A DNA stretch of 64,000 nucleotides from positions 62,001 to 126,000 of the forward strand of contig DASWDU010000005.1 of the NCBI GenBank assembly GCA_036395115.1, given 5' to 3'. Every line of letters begins with the position of its first letter. The first letter of the stretch is position 1. Position numbers and translations under genes: made by a program. The DNA comes from Thermoplasmata archaeon (GTDB lineage Archaea > Thermoplasmatota > Thermoplasmata > RBG-16-68-12). The notes beneath the pieces are model-generated. The model made no database searches. It saw nothing but the letters and a program-made list of their open reading frames with translations, and was not told the origin of the DNA. Shown here piece after piece: positions 61,195 through 64,000 of this stretch.

Positions 61195-61710
61195 TCACGC
61201 GATCTGTCCGAGGACCGGATCGAACTCCCAGGTGCCGTTCACCTGGCGGATGCACCGGCTCAGGGCGAAGTCCACGGTGACGGTCGTCGTCTGTCCGGAC
61301 GAGATCGTGAACTGCCCCGCGATCTTGGCCGTCGCGTTGTCGGGCGGCACCATGAAGGTGACGGACTGGCCCGTCGCCGCGTCCACGCCCGTGGCGCTCA
61401 CGACGGAAATCCGAATCTGCTCGTAGTGGCCCGGAGCCAACCGCGTGCTGCCGAGCAACTCGGAGACGTTCGTCAACGCGGCCAGATCGACCGTCTTGCT
61501 CCCGGAGAACACAGTGACCCAGGAGGCGTTGTCCTTCCCCGATTCATGAATCTGTACGCCCGAGAAGGTCACGTTCACGTGAGACCATGTGCTCATCGGG
61601 GCATCCTTGACGGAGACCGCCACGGCGCCCTCGTACAGAAAGTAGTACGCAGCGATTCCGCCGAGCACCACCACGACGACGAGCGCGAGCGCGGCGACGG
61701 CGCGAGGCAT
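61195..61710 (-). CDS. DUF4382-like surface protein with N-terminal anchor
   Basis: 171 aa from ATG 61710, preceded by GAGGAGGAA. A single N-terminal helix (ALALVVVVVLGGIAAYYFL) anchors it. The exterior domain GAVAVSVKDAPMSTWSHVNVTFSGVQIHES ... DLAALTNVSELLGSTRLAPGHYEQIRISV matches the DUF4382 pattern seen in secreted proteins of archaea and bacteria. The open frame continuing to 62826 is antisense to the methyltransferase and not coding. Function unknown. Divergent from the methyltransferase. Confidence 0.8.
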   Translation of the reverse strand: MPRAVAALALVVVVVLGGIAAYYFLYEGAVAVSVKDAPMSTWSHVNVTFSGVQIHESGKDNASWVTVFSGSKTVDLAALTNVSELLGSTRLAPGHYEQIRISVVSATGVDAATGQSVTFMVPPDNATAKIAGQFTISSGQTTTVTVDFALSRCIRQVNGTWEFDPVLGQIA

Positions 61711-61842
61711 TCGTTCCTCCTCGGATTCCATCGTGTCGGGGGCACCGATAAACTTTCTGGAACGCTCGTCGAAACGGCCAACCCCCGCACGCGTCGGATG
61801 GCGGTTCGCGGCTTTATCCACGGCGCACGCATGGGGGGGCGC

Positions 61843-62553
61843 ATGGCGACGGGCCGGGCCGCCCGCGCGTACGACGCCGGATATGTCGCGATCTACCGGA
61901 CGGGCGTCCGGTTCAGCGACACCGCCGAGGCGACAACGGCGTTCGTGCGGTTCGTGGACCGCACGCGCCCCCGAGGCCGGGCGCTCGAACTCGGATGCGG
62001 CGAAGGCCGGGACGCGATCTTCCTGGCGAAGCGCGGACTCGACGTCGTCGCGATCGACGCATCCGCCGCGGCCTTGTCGAGGGCCCGGGAACGGGCGCGA
62101 CAGGAAGGCGTCCGCGTCCGCTTTTCCCTCGGGAACATGACCGGCCGCCAGCCGTTCGGGGATGCGTCGTTCGACCTCGTCACCTGCATCGACGCCTTCC
62201 ACTATGCGATCGAGGCCCGCGACCGGATCCGGCACTTCCGGGAGGCGTACCGGGTGCTGAAGCCGGGCGGCCTGTACTTCTTCTGCAACCACACGGCGCG
62301 GTGGCCGCGGACGAGCCCGGGCGAAGGGACCGAGACGATCATCGTCGAGGCGCCCGCCGGCGCGCGAGAGATCCGCATCCCGCGCGTCCCGTACGCGGTC
62401 CTCACGAAAGCGGGGTACGCCAGGGCCGTCCGCGGAGCGGGCTTCGTGATCCGGATGGCGCGGCACACGCGCACGTTCCCCATCCGAGACGAGGTCGCGC
62501 TCATCGTCGGCGAGAAGCCGCCTCGGCGTAGGCAGGGTCAGACGCCCGCATAG
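61843..62553 (+). CDS. SAM-dependent methyltransferase (class I)
   Basis: 236 aa from ATG 61843; ATG 61831 is an alternative. Class I Rossmann methyltransferase: motif I ALELGCGEGRDAIFLA, motif II VVAIDASAAALS, motif IV FDLVTCIDAFHYA, post-motif VLKPGGLYFF. The substrate is not predictable; the fold is like small-molecule methyltransferases. TATA-like GCTTTATCC (61811-61819) predicts transcription start near 61840. Its last 16 bp overlap the convergent phosphoesterase gene. Confidence 0.87.
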   Translation: MATGRAARAYDAGYVAIYRTGVRFSDTAEATTAFVRFVDRTRPRGRALELGCGEGRDAIFLAKRGLDVVAIDASAAALSRARERARQEGVRVRFSLGNMTGRQPFGDASFDLVTCIDAFHYAIEARDRIRHFREAYRVLKPGGLYFFCNHTARWPRTSPGEGTETIIVEAPAGAREIRIPRVPYAVLTKAGYARAVRGAGFVIRMARHTRTFPIRDEVALIVGEKPPRRRQGQTPA

Positions 62554-63215
62554 AGCCGGTCCGCGAGTTCGGTCGGCAGGCCCGCCTTCCGGATCTCCGC
62601 CGCGACGGCGTCGATGTCGTACGACACCCGTCGCACCTCGAACGTCCGGCGGGTGAGGTCGAGCACGCCCCACGCGGCGCGCGGATCCCCGTCCCGGGGC
62701 TGGCCCACGCTCCCCGGGTTCACGACGAGGCCCGAGCGGAACGGGCACGTCATCGGGAGGTGCGTGTGCCCCAAGATCACGAACGGAGCGGCCGCCATCC
62801 GGACGATCCACTCGTCCGCGGACCACGGGAAGACGTACTCGTCGTCGTTCCGCGGGCTCCCATGGTACATGGCGACGACGCCCTCCGGCAACGCGGTGCG
62901 GGCGCGGTCCTCAAGGTCCTTCAGGTAGCCGACCGACGCGGGCGTGAGGTGGATCCGCGTCCATCGGACCGCGATGGACGCGAGCTCGTTGAACGCGAAC
63001 ACCTCACCGGCGAGGGCCGCACGGTCGTGGTTTCCGCGGATCGCCCGCACCTTCCGCGCGCGCAGGGCCTCCAGGACCTCGTTCGGCCATGGGTTGTATC
63101 CGATCAGGTCTCCCGCCACCCAGATGCCTTCCGGGGCGACTCGGTCGACGTCCGCGAGGACCGCCTCGAGAGCCGGCCGGTTCGAATGGACGTCGGATAG
63201 GACCGCCAGGCGCAT
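62538..63215 (-). CDS. Calcineurin-like metallophosphoesterase
   Basis: 225 aa, YfcE/MJ0936-type. Metal-binding motifs in order: LSDVHSN, VAGDLIGYNP, IRGNHDR, YHGSPRN and ILGHTHLPM. Family enzymes cleave phosphodiesters with Mn2+ or other metals; physiological substrate unknown. ATG 63215 follows a GCCGCTCG stretch with no obvious TATA. Complete and apparently active. Confidence 0.92.
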   Translation of the reverse strand: MRLAVLSDVHSNRPALEAVLADVDRVAPEGIWVAGDLIGYNPWPNEVLEALRARKVRAIRGNHDRAALAGEVFAFNELASIAVRWTRIHLTPASVGYLKDLEDRARTALPEGVVAMYHGSPRNDDEYVFPWSADEWIVRMAAAPFVILGHTHLPMTCPFRSGLVVNPGSVGQPRDGDPRAAWGVLDLTRRTFEVRRVSYDIDAVAAEIRKAGLPTELADRLYAGV

Positions 63216-63347
63216 CGAGCGGCCGTAGGGGCTCGGGCTATTTCAGGTTCTCAATCGCGCGCGACCGAGGAACCTACAGGGCCCTTCGTGCGACGGGGTC
63301 GGATCGGACTTCTCGGGGAGCCCGCGACACGCTCCATTCGCCTACCC

Positions 63348-63377
63348 TGGAATTACCCTTAAGTAAGGGTAATTCCA
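63348..63377. promoter_or_regulatory. Perfect 13-bp inverted repeat with 4-bp spacer
   Basis: Left arm TGGAATTACCCTT (63348-63360), spacer AAGT, right arm AAGGGTAATTCCA (63365-63377). It contains the TATA-like TTAAGTAA and ends 10 bp before ATG 63388, so it probably is both promoter and operator of the next gene. Confidence 0.7.
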
Positions 63378-63387
63378 TCCATCGCCG

Positions 63388-63630
63388 ATGCAAGTCGGCT
63401 GCGGCTTCCGGATCAAGGACGTCGGCGGACACCGATACGTCTACTTCTGGCACTACGAGGACCGAGCGGGTCGGTCGCGGCAGGTGTACGAATACGTCGG
63501 ACCGTGTCGCGCGGCCTCGACAGCCGATCGTCTTCAGCAGGCGCTCGACCGCTACTACGCGTCGGCCGAGGAAGATCTCCGCCGCCAGCGGGTCCGCGCC
63601 CGCGCTTCGATCGCCCGCCTCGGGGCCTGA
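63388..63630 (+). CDS. Small basic protein of unknown function
   Basis: 80 aa. GCGFRIKDVGGHRYVYFWHY, then RQVYEYVGP, looks like a small beta-rich unit, followed by a helix (DRLQQALDRYYASAEEDLRRQ). The aromatic-rich first half with a Gly-containing turn recalls short archaeal proteins with a YYYxxxxYR-like opening that occur near mobile or defence genes; identity unproven. It is preceded by the 63348-63377 palindrome and may repress itself. Confidence 0.6.
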   Translation: MQVGCGFRIKDVGGHRYVYFWHYEDRAGRSRQVYEYVGPCRAASTADRLQQALDRYYASAEEDLRRQRVRARASIARLGA

Positions 63631-63759
63631 CCAATTTCGCCGCACAGACCCCGGTTCGCGTCCATCCCCAGTGCGGTGCTCGAATGCACATCTTTAAGCC
63701 ATCCGGCCCCTCTGGCCTCTCCATCCGACTCCTGGAAGGAATCGGATAGTAGGTAGTGA

Positions 63760-63954
63760 ATGGACGAAGAGAGAGGCGGCAGACGAGGCGGCGGAGGCGG
63801 CGGCGGCGGCGGTTACGACCGAGGCCCGCGTACAATGTACGACGCGGTGTGCTCGGACTGCGGCCAAGCCACCCAGGTCCCGTTCAAACCGGACCCGGCC
63901 CGACCCGTCTACTGCCGAGATTGTTTCGCAAAGCGCCGGCCGCGACGGTTCTAG
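63760..63954 (+). CDS. RGG-tailed zinc-ribbon protein
   Basis: 64 aa. The N-terminus is an Arg/Gly-rich tail (GGRRGGGGGGGGGYDRG); the C-terminal half has the very conserved pattern MYDAVCSDCGQATQVPFKPD with a second CxxC in VYCRDCFAKRR, a zinc ribbon found as a short stand-alone protein in many archaea and some bacteria. RGG tails often bind RNA, so an RNA-related role is a reasonable guess. A TTTAAG at 63693-63698 may be part of its promoter. A T5 run at 63981-63985 may be a terminator. Confidence 0.8.
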   Translation: MDEERGGRRGGGGGGGGGYDRGPRTMYDAVCSDCGQATQVPFKPDPARPVYCRDCFAKRRPRRF

Positions 63955-63980
63955 ATCGAGAACGGCACAGCGTTCGAACC

Positions 63981-63985
63981 TTTTT
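63981..63985 (+). terminator. Possible oligo-T terminator
   Basis: TTTTT 27 bp after the stop of the zinc-ribbon gene. Archaeal terminators are often T runs. Weak evidence because the window ends soon after. Confidence 0.35.
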
Positions 63986-64000
63986 CCGTTCGGGCTCCCA

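Noticed and set aside
1-64000. CRISPR array
   Set aside because: No series of evenly spaced direct repeats was seen; the Cas2-like gene is isolated.
1-64000. Prophage or conjugative element
   Set aside because: No capsid, portal, terminase, integrase or transfer genes were recognised; only the short tRNA-Ala segment shows integration marks.

Overview
The window is a GC-rich archaeal chromosome segment, most likely from an uncultured member of Thermoplasmatota. The evidence is archaeal S12, S7, EF-2, EF-1 alpha and S10, an RFC small subunit, an archaeal-type GluRS, a Hef-type helicase, a KaiC-like ATPase coupled to a 7TM/DUF835 protein, TATA-box promoters with short or no leaders, and tRNA genes without encoded CCA. 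The phylum assignment is an inference from gene content; no 16S rRNA is present.

Layout. 0-9.4 kb: end of a membrane protein, purB, DNA ligase, a HAD phosphatase, a 7TM/roadblock-like protein, a conserved protein of unknown role, a small ribbon-helix-helix protein and the KaiC/DUF835 pair. 9.5-17.8 kb: purA, an NcsA/TtuA-type tRNA thiolase, zinc-ribbon and membrane proteins, a trypsin-like protease, rfcS, a VIT1/CCC1 transporter and tRNA-Gly(GCC). 18-26.6 kb: a cupredoxin-like surface protein, thiL, an AmmeMemoRadiSam-type radical SAM enzyme interrupted by two inteins, a giant kelch/FN3/Ig surface protein, a roadblock protein and a PAP2 phosphatase. 26.6-38 kb: an EndoIII-like glycosylase, a STAND ATPase, surface proteins, an ankyrin protein, an aminotransferase, a stand-alone Cas2-like protein with palindromic operators, gltX and a UbiD decarboxylase. 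38-48.7 kb: VapBC, an M6 protease, a Hef-like helicase, then a probable envelope-stress block (HtpX, two related zinc-ribbon proteins, a helical protein, an SPFH/zinc-ribbon protein and a 4TM protein). 48.8-57.3 kb: an MFS transporter, two paralogous membrane/wHTH/zinc-ribbon proteins and the str-type translation cluster. 57.3-64 kb: surface proteins, tRNA-Ala(UGC) with a probable integrated mini-island behind it, a methyltransferase, a metallophosphoesterase, a small protein preceded by a perfect 13+13 bp palindrome, and an RGG/zinc-ribbon protein.

The standout is the radical SAM gene at 19783-22638. One intein (175 aa, no endonuclease) ends directly before the second cluster cysteine and another (403 aa, LAGLIDADG endonuclease) ends directly before the third. 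Only three host residues, Cys-Arg-Tyr, lie between them. The CxxxCxxC motif that binds the 4Fe-4S cluster therefore exists only after both splicing reactions. Other points of interest are three copies of an 18-bp palindrome around an aminotransferase and a Cas2-like gene, a duplicated tRNA-Ala 3' end bracketing a 1.3-kb island, several genes that seem to start at non-standard codons, and the envelope-stress block.

Many secreted proteins here share one design: an N-terminal signal, beta-sandwich repeats and a single C-terminal membrane anchor followed by basic residues.
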